Shown here: piece by piece, positions 44,340 through 51,984 of the stretch
Layout of the letters: the number at the start of each line of letters is the position of its first letter
Position numbering within the stretch: position 1 is the stretch's first letter
Assembly: GCF_002160065.1 (NCBI RefSeq)
Contig: NZ_NFJW01000013.1
Span: 1-51,984 of the forward strand
Direction of reading: 5' to 3'
From: Collinsella sp. An2
Lineage (GTDB): Bacteria > Actinomycetota > Coriobacteriia > Coriobacteriales > Coriobacteriaceae
DNA length: 51,984 nt
The notes under the pieces: generated by a model
Told to the model about the DNA's origin: nothing
Seen by the model: the letters and a program-made list of their open reading frames with translations, nothing else
The model's database searches: none
Made by a program: the position numbers and the translations under genes

Positions 44340-45850
44340 CCCAGAATGCATCCGCCGCGCCGCGCGTCCCCAAGCGCGTGGCTGCCGTGATCATTAACTC
44401 GCTGAAAGGCGGCGTCGTGCCGCGCATCGGCCTACCCTATATCACCGTGGGACGCGAAACGGAGATTCGCGCGCTCCTGACCGATCTTGACCTCATCGCC
44501 GACGGCGGGGCGTCGTTCCGCTTTTTGGTAGGCCGCTATGGAAGCGGCAAGAGCTTCCTTTTGCAGACCATTCGCACCCATGCCATGGGTGAAGGCTTCG
44601 TCGTCGCAGACGCCGACCTCTCCCCCGAACGGCGCCTTCAGGGCGGCCAGGGACAGGGTCTTGCCACCTATCGTGAGCTCATTCGAAACCTCTCCACCAA
44701 GACCCGCCCCGAGGGCGGCGCACTCACGCTTATCTTGGACCGATGGATCTCGAACCTGCAGACACAGGTAGCATCGGAGCTCGCAGCCAACGATCCTGGC
44801 GGCGTCGCGCCCGTACCGGACGACCCCGCACTTGTGACGGCTGTTGATGCGCGCATTCGCACCGAGGTGGCAAGCCTTGAGGAAATGGTGCATGGCTTTG
44901 ACTTTGCACGTCTGCTCACTCTGTATTTCCACGCGAGCACCACGGGCGACGACGAGACGAAAAGCCACGTCGTCAAATGGTTCCGCGGCGAATATCGGAC
45001 AAAGACCGAGGCGCGCCAGGAGCTTGGCGTAACGGTGATCGTGGGAGACGATGACTGGTATGACTACATAAAGCTGTTTGCCCGGTTCCTCAAGGGCGCT
45101 GGCTACCGGGGAATGCTCGTGCTTATCGACGAGCTGGTGAACCTGTACAAGATCCCCAACGCCATCACGCGCCAGTACAACTACGAGAAGATTCTCACCA
45201 TGTATAACGACACGCTGCAGGGAAAGGCCCATTACCTGGGCGTCATCATGGGCGGGACCCCGCAGTCGATCGAGGATCGGCGGCGCGGCGTCTTTAGCTA
45301 CGAGGCGCTGCGCAGCCGTCTGACGCAGGGGCGCTTCGCCCGCGAAGACATGCGCGACATGCTGGCACCCATCATTCACCTGCACCCCCTCACCTACGAG
45401 GAGCTGCTGGTGCTTGCAGAGAAGCTGCAGCAGATTCACGCCGGGTATTTTGGCTACGAGCCCCGGCTGGGCGAGAACGACCTGGTGCGTTTTCTACAGA
45501 TTGAATTTGGCCGCGTGGGCGCCGACACGCATCTCACGCCGCGCGAGGTGATTCGCGATTTCATCGAGCTGCTTGATATCGTGTACCAGCACCCGGAGCT
45601 GTCGGTGGAGCAGGTTATGGGAAGCGCGGGCACGGCGAGCGTCACGGGGGCCGTGGCAGCCGGTGCAGCCGAAGGCGCATCGACGCGCGCAGGGGCACCA
45701 TATGCACCCGGAGCCTTGCCGACGCGCGAGGGCGCAAACGGTCCTGACGGCGGCGCGACGTCCGCCGGAGGTGCAGGCAGCATGGCCAGCGTCGTCGCGC
45801 CCGCCGTGCCGTCGACAGACCCCAACGCGTTCGCCGAGTTCGAGATCTAG
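44336..45850 (+). CDS. BrxD-like P-loop ATPase (DUF2791 family)
   Basis: This is a 504-residue STAND/ORC-like P-loop ATPase of the DUF2791 family, which includes BREX protein BrxD. Walker A is GRYGSGKS (66-73), Walker B is VLIDELVNLYKI (about 259-270), and IMGGTPQSIEDRRRGVFSYE is a family hallmark. The C-terminal half ends in a winged-helix-like region (HLTPREVIRDFIELLDIV). It is followed by an Ala/Gly/Pro-rich tail of about 75 residues capped by NAFAEFEI. Such ATPases probably load or remodel DNA together with the neighbouring helicase. It is coupled to the TerB gene by a 4-nt overlap. No methyltransferase, PglZ or BrxL gene is present, so this is not a BREX locus. Confidence 0.88.
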   Translation: MTQNASAAPRVPKRVAAVIINSLKGGVVPRIGLPYITVGRETEIRALLTDLDLIADGGASFRFLVGRYGSGKSFLLQTIRTHAMGEGFVVADADLSPERRLQGGQGQGLATYRELIRNLSTKTRPEGGALTLILDRWISNLQTQVASELAANDPGGVAPVPDDPALVTAVDARIRTEVASLEEMVHGFDFARLLTLYFHASTTGDDETKSHVVKWFRGEYRTKTEARQELGVTVIVGDDDWYDYIKLFARFLKGAGYRGMLVLIDELVNLYKIPNAITRQYNYEKILTMYNDTLQGKAHYLGVIMGGTPQSIEDRRRGVFSYEALRSRLTQGRFAREDMRDMLAPIIHLHPLTYEELLVLAEKLQQIHAGYFGYEPRLGENDLVRFLQIEFGRVGADTHLTPREVIRDFIELLDIVYQHPELSVEQVMGSAGTASVTGAVAAGAAEGASTRAGAPYAPGALPTREGANGPDGGATSAGGAGSMASVVAPAVPSTDPNAFAEFEI

Positions 45851-45879
45851 AGCATGGCGTCTACCTGCAGGACCTCCGC

Positions 45880-45920
45880 TTTACACGACATCGAACTTGG
45901 TATATAAAGAACATATGTTC
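45880..45920 (+). promoter_or_regulatory. Helicase promoter with a perfect LexA (SOS) box
   Basis: TTTACA (45880-45885), a 17-nt spacer and TATAAA (45903-45908) form a near-consensus sigma-70-type promoter between the ATPase and helicase genes. GAACATATGTTC (45909-45920), a perfect 12-bp palindrome, matches the Bacillus/actinobacterial LexA box GAAC-N4-GTTC, with the flanking G also fitting CGAAC-N4-GTTCG. It starts directly after the -10, so a bound repressor would cover the start site. This is a strong sign of SOS control. Confidence 0.8.
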
Positions 45921-45943
45921 GTACATGGCGTCCAGGAGCACTC

Positions 45944-48337
45944 ATGAGCATCTTCGATCGATACGCGCCATTCGTGCAGGATTTCATCTATGCGCACGAT
46001 TGGGAGAGCCTTCGCTCCATCCAGGTGGCGGCGGGTGACGCCATATTCAATACCGACGAGAACGTGCTGCTCACGGCATCCACCGCATCGGGCAAAACGG
46101 AGGCGGCATTCTTCCCCATCCTCACACTCTTCTGGGAGAACCCGCCCGCCTCGGTGGGCGCGCTCTATATAGGCCCCCTCAAGGCGCTCATCAATGACCA
46201 GTTCATGCGCCTCAACGACCTCTGTGAAGAGGCGGAGATCCCGGTCTGGCACTGGCACGGCGACGTTGCGGCGTCGCACAAGCGCCGTCTGCTCAAACAT
46301 CCCTCGGGCATACTTCAAATCACACCCGAATCGCTCGAGGCGCTTCTGCTGCACAAGCACATGGCCATACCGCGCCTCTTTGGCGACCTGCGCTTTGTGG
46401 TGATCGACGAGGTTCACTCGCTCTTGCGTGGCGACCGCGGCGGCCAAACCCTCTGCCTTATCGAGCGACTCTCGCGCATGGCGGGCGTCAACCCCCGCCG
46501 CATTGGCCTCTCGGCCACCATCGGCGACCCCGAACGCACGGGGGCGTTTCTGGCGTCGGGCACCGGTCGCGGATGCATCATTCCCCGCTTTGAAGAGCCT
46601 CGCCACATCTGGCGCATCTCGATGGAGCACTTCTACATCACCGGACCCCAGGCGACCGAGCGGGCCATGGAGCGAGCCGACGGCACACAGGAAGCAGACG
46701 TTCTCTCAATCGAGCGCGTAAACGCACCCGGTCTTCCTGGCGACGGCGCTGGACCGGCAACGGAGCAGGTGGCGCCGGCCGGCTCTGCCACAGGCTCTTC
46801 AGGCCAGCACGCCGCCGAAGGCGATGTCAGCATTCCACCCGTGACCGAGCAATCGCTTCTCGCCCCCACCGATGCCGCGCCGCGCGACGCCGATCCCGGC
46901 ATCGGCTACATCTTCGAGCGTACACGCGGACACAAATGCCTGGTGTTCGCCAATTCGCGCGAAGAGGCCGAGGCCGTCTGCACCATGCTGCGCTCATATT
47001 GCGAGGCCAATCACGAACCCGACCGGTTCCTTATCCATCACGGCAACATCTCCTCGGCGCTACGCGAGTCAGCCGAAGAGGTCATGAGGGATGATGAACG
47101 CCTGGACACGACTGTTACCACCGCGACTCTTGAGCTGGGGATCGATATCGGGCGGCTGGAGCGTGCCTTCCAAATCGATGCGCCGTTTACGGTATCGAGC
47201 TTCCTCCAGCGGATGGGTCGCACCGGCCGTCGTGACCTGCCGCCCGAGATGCACTTTGTCATACGCGAGGAGCAGCCCGAGCCTCGCACCACCATGCCCG
47301 AGACCATTCCATGGAAGCTGCTGCAGGGCATCGCGCTCGTCCAGCTCTATCGAGAAGAAAAGTGGGTCGAGCCGCCGTGCCTCGATCGCCTCCCCTACAG
47401 CCTGCTCTACCACCAAACCATGGCGATTCTTGCCAGCACGGGCGAGCTCTCCCCTGCCGAACTTGCCCAGCGCGTGCTCACCCTTTCATACTTCCACCGC
47501 GTGACCGCAGACGACTTCCGCGTGCTGCTGCGCCATCTGTTGGAAACCGACCAGTTGGAGCGAACCGAGGCGGGCGGGCTCATCATTGGTCTTGCCGGAG
47601 AACGGTTCACCAACTCGTTCAAGTTCTATGCCGTGTTCCAGGAAAACGAGGAGTTCACCGTTCGCAGTGAATCGGCCGAGCTGGGAACCATCGTGAACCC
47701 GCCGCCCCCGGGCGAACGCATCGCCATCGCCGGACACTGCTGGCTAGTTGAAGAGGTCGATTGGAAGCGCCACCTGGTCTTTGCCACACAGGTCAAGGGA
47801 CGGGTCCCCGCTTATTTTGGCGACTGCCCAGGCGACATACACACGCACGTCCTCGAGCGCATGAAGCGCGTTCTGGCCGAGCATGAGACGTACCCGTACC
47901 TACTTGCTAACGCTCGCGCCCGTCTTGCGCAGGCGAGGCATACCGCCAAAGTATCTGGCGCGGCAACGCGACCACTTATCAACCTGGGCGGCGAGACGTG
48001 GGTGCTTCTGCCCTGGCTGGGAAGCTACGCCTTCTTGGCGCTGGAGCGGCTGCTCAAGATCAAATGCGCCGGAAAGCTTGGGCTCAAGGGACTCGATGCA
48101 TCACGGCCCTACTTCCTGCAGTTCAAAATGAAGGCCGATGAGGATGCGTTCTTCGACGTGCTTGCCGAGGAGGCTCTGACGGACTTCGACCCAATCGAGC
48201 TCGTCTACCCCAACGAGGTCCCCTACTTCGACAAGTACGACGAGTTGCTGCCAGCAGAACTCGTGCGCAAAGGCTTTGCCGAAGGCGTACTCGATATCGA
48301 AGGCATGCGGGAACGTGTCCGCTCGTGGGTGTCCTGA
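45944..48337 (+). CDS. DEAD/DEAH-box helicase, Lhr/BrxHI-like
   Basis: This is a 797-residue superfamily-2 helicase. The first RecA domain has TASTASGKTEA (Walker A Lys51), LYIGPLKALINDQ, DEVH (155-158) and SAT (190-192). A Gly/Ala/Pro-rich insertion of about 75 residues (near 245-320) separates it from the second RecA domain, CLVFANSREEAEAVC, then TLELGIDIG and QRMGRTGRRD. The long C-terminal region (WLVEEVDWKRHLVFATQVKG, then LGLKGLDASRPYF) resembles Lhr-type helicases such as BrxHI. No nuclease domain is visible. AGGAG lies seven bases before the ATG. It has its own LexA-type promoter in addition to possible read-through from the ATPase gene. Confidence 0.9.
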   Translation: MSIFDRYAPFVQDFIYAHDWESLRSIQVAAGDAIFNTDENVLLTASTASGKTEAAFFPILTLFWENPPASVGALYIGPLKALINDQFMRLNDLCEEAEIPVWHWHGDVAASHKRRLLKHPSGILQITPESLEALLLHKHMAIPRLFGDLRFVVIDEVHSLLRGDRGGQTLCLIERLSRMAGVNPRRIGLSATIGDPERTGAFLASGTGRGCIIPRFEEPRHIWRISMEHFYITGPQATERAMERADGTQEADVLSIERVNAPGLPGDGAGPATEQVAPAGSATGSSGQHAAEGDVSIPPVTEQSLLAPTDAAPRDADPGIGYIFERTRGHKCLVFANSREEAEAVCTMLRSYCEANHEPDRFLIHHGNISSALRESAEEVMRDDERLDTTVTTATLELGIDIGRLERAFQIDAPFTVSSFLQRMGRTGRRDLPPEMHFVIREEQPEPRTTMPETIPWKLLQGIALVQLYREEKWVEPPCLDRLPYSLLYHQTMAILASTGELSPAELAQRVLTLSYFHRVTADDFRVLLRHLLETDQLERTEAGGLIIGLAGERFTNSFKFYAVFQENEEFTVRSESAELGTIVNPPPPGERIAIAGHCWLVEEVDWKRHLVFATQVKGRVPAYFGDCPGDIHTHVLERMKRVLAEHETYPYLLANARARLAQARHTAKVSGAATRPLINLGGETWVLLPWLGSYAFLALERLLKIKCAGKLGLKGLDASRPYFLQFKMKADEDAFFDVLAEEALTDFDPIELVYPNEVPYFDKYDELLPAELVRKGFAEGVLDIEGMRERVRSWVS

Positions 48338-48392
48338 CATGAGCCAAACAGCACGGCAAGGCACGCGGCATCTGTCGCGCTTGACCTGACCT

Positions 48393-48436
48393 GTCGCATG
48401 AGGCGCGCCCGTCCTTCATGCGACGATCGGGCGCGC
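48393..48436. terminator. Two competing hairpins between convergent genes
   Basis: GCGCGCCCG (48403-48411) pairs with CGGGCGCGC (48428-48436). Alternatively GTCGCATGA (48393-48401) pairs with TCATGCGAC (48416-48424). The two cannot form together. They lie between the convergent helicase and spermidine-synthase-like genes, so a bidirectional terminator is likely, though no U-tract is present. Confidence 0.4.
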
Positions 48437-48506
48437 GGTGTGGCAGCACAGAACATCCAGCTGCCTGCAGCACGGCACCTTTGAGCTTGACGCCGCCTTT
48501 CCCAGC

Positions 48507-49526
48507 CTATGCCACGTCGCTGTCGTGTAGAACGTCTCCTAAGAACTCGTCGTCAAAGGGGATGGCGTCCTTGAACTTCAACTCTCTGTCCGAAGCGACA
48601 ACCAAGAAGTTATCCTCCCCGCCAAGCTCATCATCTGTAGCGGAGACCACCTGCACGCAGGCAAATACCTGGGAGAGGGTCGCCACCACATCGCGCAAGA
48701 AGCTCACATCGGTTCCCTCTGAACGAGAGACGACATTTGCCGCATATACGCCCCCGGCAACGAGATGGTTCTTCGCTGCACGGATGGCCTCGACCGTGGC
48801 CAAGGCGCGCACGGGCTCTGAGCCAGAAAACACATCATTAACGATGGCGTCATAGCACGGGGTCGCGGCGTCGTCCAAAACGATGCGCGCATCTGCAGCA
48901 ACAAGCCCAAGGCGAGGAGCGGCCGCATCTCGAATCGGGGCCGCCTCGCCACCCCTGCCGGAGCTTGCTCCCTTGCAGAAGCCTTCGACAACACCCACAC
49001 GCTCGGCCAACTCATCCACGAAAAACCAGGCCCGAGCCGCCCGCGTTATAGCCGGATCGATTTCAACCACGTCGACCGCAACGTCAGCGAAGCTGGTCAG
49101 AGCATGCTTGGGCCATGCATAACCGCCTCCGCCGAGCGCAAGCACGTAACGCTGCCCCTCCTGCGAGGGGGCGACCTCTAGAACGCGGTCAAATGCGCGA
49201 TGATACGCAAACACCGGTTCAAAACGACGGTCGTCCAGATAGGTTGCCGACTGGTACACGCCACGCGTGCGAAGAACACGCATGGCATCGTCGCCGACCT
49301 TTCGCGTATAGACAAGGGCCCGTCCGTCGCGCGTCCGCACTACGTGAGGCGCAAAGCGCAGCATAATGCACAACACCACGACGGCAACAAGCGCCACGAT
49401 AACCAAAAACGCAGCAACCGGCTCGGCGAGCTGGGCCGTCTGAAACGCAAAGGCGACAACGAGTACCATCGCAACAACGCCCAACGTATGCCAGTCGTCA
49501 CGATTCCGATCATCGGGCACGCTCAT
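48507..49526 (-). CDS. Membrane-anchored spermidine-synthase-like protein
   Basis: Two hydrophobic segments at the N-terminus (about 14-34 and 37-56) are followed by a Rossmann-fold domain of the spermidine-synthase type. LALGGGGYAWPKHAL and VVEIDPAIT form the nucleotide site, and YDAIVNDVFSG the catalytic Asp region. The classical polyamine-site GGGDG is replaced by GGGGY, so polyamine synthesis is doubtful; related proteins are annotated only as fused or spermidine-synthase-like. The start overlaps the elp3 stop by 4 nt (ATGA), so the two are translationally coupled, hinting at a linked role, perhaps methyl or aminopropyl transfer. Confidence 0.75.
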   Translation of the reverse strand: MSVPDDRNRDDWHTLGVVAMVLVVAFAFQTAQLAEPVAAFLVIVALVAVVVLCIMLRFAPHVVRTRDGRALVYTRKVGDDAMRVLRTRGVYQSATYLDDRRFEPVFAYHRAFDRVLEVAPSQEGQRYVLALGGGGYAWPKHALTSFADVAVDVVEIDPAITRAARAWFFVDELAERVGVVEGFCKGASSGRGGEAAPIRDAAAPRLGLVAADARIVLDDAATPCYDAIVNDVFSGSEPVRALATVEAIRAAKNHLVAGGVYAANVVSRSEGTDVSFLRDVVATLSQVFACVQVVSATDDELGGEDNFLVVASDRELKFKDAIPFDDEFLGDVLHDSDVA

Positions 49527-51424
49527 GAAAGCCTCCTCTGCTGGTAAAGACCATGGTCGGCAAAGCCCAGGCTGCGGTAGTACTCACGCGTACCCACGGC
49601 GCTGATCACGTTGATACATTCATACCCCGCATCGCACGCAATCGCGCACGCACGCTCCACCAGACGCTTGCCCAGCCCGTGATGCTGCGCCGCCGGGCCG
49701 TCGGAACCCACAGGAGTCGCCATCCCGTACACATGCACTTCGCGAATCATGGCCTCGCCGGGGCCTACCGGTGCATCGTTTCCCAAAGCGGCAAGCGCAT
49801 CAGCATGGGGTAGTGACAGACGCAAGAATCCAGCAATACGGTTTTGATGCGTCACCCATTGCAGGAAGCGCTCTTCGGTCGTCGCAGTCTTATAGGCAAC
49901 CACATCAAGCCTCAAGTCGGCCAAATCCACGGCGCTCGTACTGATTTCGCGCATGCGGATCTCCTGCACGACCTGCCCCTCAAGCCGCTGCTCGACCATC
50001 TGGCGAAGGTTGGGCTTCTTGTTGCCCGCCACGATGTCCTGCGTCGAGAAGTCGCGAATCATGCGCGAAACGCGCGTGAACGGCGGGGTTGCCAGCACGT
50101 CGCTTGTAAGAACATCCAGCAGCTCTTCCTCGGAGTAGGGCTGCCACTGCCCCTCGTGGTAGAAGCGACAAAGCTCCGTTCCACCGATTAGCGCGCAGGG
50201 GTACAGCTTGACCTCGTCAGGCCGGTACGCGGGGCTTTCCATGAGTCGCCGATAGTCCGCTTTGTCCGCATCGGGCGTGGCTCCCAGCAGATTGACCATG
50301 GCATGCGCATGAATCTTGAACCCAAATAACCGCAGCAGCGAGAAAGCCCGTGCGATGGCTTCCGTGCCCATAGCCCGCCCGTTGCGAGCCAAAATCCATT
50401 CATCGGTGGACTGAACGCCCATCTGGATCTTGGTGGCTCCCATACGGCGAATGAGGCGCAAGCGCTCCGGCGCAATCGCATCGGGCCGCGTTTCGATAAC
50501 GAGCCCAACCACGCGATGACGTGCCGTCTCGTTGCGGCGCTGTTCACGCTCAAGATCGTCAAGCGAAGCGCGCTGCCGCGATGCTACGTGCTGCCATGGA
50601 TCGCTCGCATCATAGAGCCTGTGGAATGCCTCGTTGTAGGTCATATGACCAGCGTCGACCTCGGCCTGCACGGCCTCAAGCTCCGGAGTTGCCTGGGCCA
50701 TCGGACGGCCCTCGGCGCAATTCGGGTCGGCAAGCCCACAAGATGCAAGCTGGTCACGACGCTCCCGCACCGCGACAGGCATGGCATCGAGCGACGAGCT
50801 GTCATTCGCCGTGTCCCCCGGGAACCCCCTGAGCAACGGGTTTGCAGCAACACCCGACACCGCGTCATCATTGAGCGCGCGGAACAGTTCTTTCATGAAC
50901 CACGTTTGGTATGCAACGGGATAGTCGCTCCACGTGCCGCCGAGCACAATGAGCTCGATTTTGTCCGTCGCGTGCCCCATCTGAGAAAGTGCCGTAAGGC
51001 GTGCGGAGACCTGAAGATACGGGTCAAAGCAGCTCTGCTCCGCACGCGCGCAGGCCGGCTCGTCGGCAAGATAGCTTTTGGGCATGCGCAGGTCATTGGG
51101 GCAAAACACGCATGTTCCACCACACGGCCAAGGCTTTGTGATGACCGTGATGGTCGCCACACCCGAGGCCGAGCGGCGTGGCTTCATGCGCAGCACATGA
51201 AGCAGACGACCTTCGAGCTCCGGTGTCACGTCCCACGATGCCCAACGCTTTGGGTCGTCGCGCTTCACGCTCTGATAAAACGGGAGCAATCGCCGCTTGG
51301 CAAACGCCCGCTTATCCCCTCCTGCGCGTTTTGCCGCGGCATGGATGAGCTTTACGAGGACCTGGTCGTCCACGACCTGGCCCTCTCGGAGCAAGTCCAG
51401 TATCTGAATAATGATGTCTTCCAT
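49523..51424 (-). CDS. elp3: Elp3 family radical-SAM / GNAT tRNA wobble-uridine enzyme
   Basis: Elp3 makes the carboxymethyl modification of uridine-34 in tRNAs, using S-adenosylmethionine and acetyl-CoA. The 633-residue protein has a tRNA-binding N-terminal segment. The radical-SAM cluster is CGGTCVFC (101-108, CX3CX2C); YLADEPACARAEQSCFDPYLQ and ELIVLGGTWSDYP follow, then IQMGVQSTDEWILARNGR. The C-terminal acetyltransferase domain has the CoA loop QHHGLGKRLVERA and YYRSLGF. Most bacteria lack Elp3, though some actinobacteria and Chloroflexi have it. ATG 51424 is used; an ATG three codons earlier is equally possible and neither has a clear binding site. It leads a two-gene operon. Confidence 0.92.
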   Translation of the reverse strand: MEDIIIQILDLLREGQVVDDQVLVKLIHAAAKRAGGDKRAFAKRRLLPFYQSVKRDDPKRWASWDVTPELEGRLLHVLRMKPRRSASGVATITVITKPWPCGGTCVFCPNDLRMPKSYLADEPACARAEQSCFDPYLQVSARLTALSQMGHATDKIELIVLGGTWSDYPVAYQTWFMKELFRALNDDAVSGVAANPLLRGFPGDTANDSSSLDAMPVAVRERRDQLASCGLADPNCAEGRPMAQATPELEAVQAEVDAGHMTYNEAFHRLYDASDPWQHVASRQRASLDDLEREQRRNETARHRVVGLVIETRPDAIAPERLRLIRRMGATKIQMGVQSTDEWILARNGRAMGTEAIARAFSLLRLFGFKIHAHAMVNLLGATPDADKADYRRLMESPAYRPDEVKLYPCALIGGTELCRFYHEGQWQPYSEEELLDVLTSDVLATPPFTRVSRMIRDFSTQDIVAGNKKPNLRQMVEQRLEGQVVQEIRMREISTSAVDLADLRLDVVAYKTATTEERFLQWVTHQNRIAGFLRLSLPHADALAALGNDAPVGPGEAMIREVHVYGMATPVGSDGPAAQHHGLGKRLVERACAIACDAGYECINVISAVGTREYYRSLGFADHGLYQQRRLS

Positions 51425-51509
51425 GCGCAGCATTCTACTATCGACGGCATCCTGCTGCCCAGGCATCGCGCAAGAAGGTCGGTCTCTTGCATCTAGAAGT
51501 ATCCAGCGG

Positions 51510-51725
51510 CCGGCGTCGTCATGGCCCGGGCATCCGGCGGCCGGCGTCAACGCGGCCCGGGTGTTCTGCAGCTGGCGTCGTCACGGTCCGGGTGCCCTGC
51601 AGCCAGCGTCATCACGGTCCGGGTGTCCTGCAGACGGCACCGTCGAGACCCGGGCATAGCAGCCAACGGCGCTGCGGCCCGAACATCTCAGCCAGCGCCG
51701 CTGCTACCTGGACACCTCAGCCAGC
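51510..51725. repeat. Degenerating 31-bp tandem repeat (minisatellite)
   Basis: About seven head-to-tail units begin at 51510. The first four (51510-51540, 51541-51571, 51572-51602, 51603-51633) are each exactly 31 bp and share CGTC-x-x-CACGG-CCCGGG-type cores ending CTGCAG; later ones shrink to about 29 bp and drift. As 31 is not a multiple of three, this is not a repeated protein segment. It lies upstream of elp3. The remaining intergenic DNA to 51874 shows no gene. Confidence 0.75.
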
Positions 51726-51874
51726 ACCTCGCCAGCCCAGACGGCGACAACCATTCCCTACGTCACTCCCCAAGCCAAAATCCAACTCGCGGAACGCGTT
51801 CGCTCCCGCCTCAACAGAAAACTCCCAAACGAAGTCCTAGATTTGGACGTTTTAGAGGCTCAAAATGGGCTATG

Positions 51875-51984
51875 TTAGACATTCTTGGAGGCGCAGATAG
51901 GCACCGGCGGGGGCGGGTACGGGGCCTCCACCATCGCCCGCCAGGTCGTCCTGTACCGCCCCACCGGGATGAGGGCGATGAGCT
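51875..51984 (-). CDS. C-terminal end of an unidentified gene (cut by window edge)
   Basis: The minus strand is open from the window edge to a TAA at 51875-51877. It reads LIALIPVGRYRTTWRAMVEA and ends APYPPPPVPICASKNV (the two quotes overlap). The composition looks coding, but the piece is too short to identify. No terminator is obvious after it. Confidence 0.4.
   Translation of the reverse strand, partial: LIALIPVGRYRTTWRAMVEAPYPPPPVPICASKNV

Noticed and set aside
42213-48337. BREX or DISARM locus
   Set aside because: Only BrxD-like and BrxHI-like parts are present. No methyltransferase, PglZ, BrxL, PglW or DISARM gene is found in the window.
51510-51725. CRISPR array or repeat protein
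   Set aside because: Units abut with no spacers, and 31 bp is not a multiple of three, so neither fits.

Overview
The window is a G+C-rich bacterial chromosome segment. The gene set suggests an anaerobic actinobacterium of class Coriobacteriia, with Collinsella or a close relative as the best guess. Pointers are a RecJ exonuclease fused to a RecQ-like helicase, a one-chain PurL, a monomeric [FeFe] hydrogenase-like protein, an Etf-linked 2-hydroxyacid dehydrogenase, a stand-alone TrpB2 and a bacterial Elp3. This placement is inference; no rRNA gene is present to confirm it.

Layout. 1-0.9 kb: no gene; a hairpin-rich edge and a five-copy short repeat. 0.9-2.5 kb (minus): tRNA-Leu, then infC-rpmI-rplT, with infC apparently starting at AUA. 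2.5-5.2 kb (minus): a transglutaminase-like protein and class II fructose-bisphosphate aldolase. 5.3-12 kb (minus): recJ-helicase fusion, rel and a metallo-beta-lactamase hydrolase. 12-15.5 kb: a membrane protein with a long disordered head, a SixA-like phosphatase and CutC. 15.7-20.7 kb (minus): a complete branched-chain amino-acid ABC importer, livJHMGF. 21-28.2 kb: homoserine dehydrogenase, uracil phosphoribosyltransferase, a small zincin and PurL. 28.3-33 kb: a lipoprotein serpin, an HD hydrolase and the hydrogenase-like protein. 33.2-35 kb: trpB2 behind a textbook Trp attenuator. 35-42 kb: an esterase, AzlCD, a dehydrogenase-EtfB-EtfA operon and a DUF554 protein. 42.1-48.3 kb (plus): a three-gene module of TerB-N/TerB-C protein, BrxD-like ATPase and Lhr/DEAD-type helicase. 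48.5-51.4 kb (minus): Elp3 coupled to a spermidine-synthase-like protein. The right edge holds a 31-bp tandem repeat and the tail of an unidentified gene.

Most notable is the 42-48 kb module. A perfect Gram-positive type LexA box (GAAC-ATAT-GTTC) sits on the start site of a consensus promoter for the helicase, and a degenerate copy lies in the promoter region of the TerB gene. This suggests a DNA-damage-induced DNA-processing or defence module that shares parts with BREX but lacks its methyltransferase and phosphatase. Second is the trp leader: a 32-residue peptide with Trp-Trp-Trp, an antiterminator and a terminator, all controlling a trpB with no other trp gene in the window. The window also carries several unrelated families of long palindromic intergenic repeats.

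Many starts below are moved downstream of the longest open frame to the codon with a good ribosome-binding site; the reason is given in each entry.
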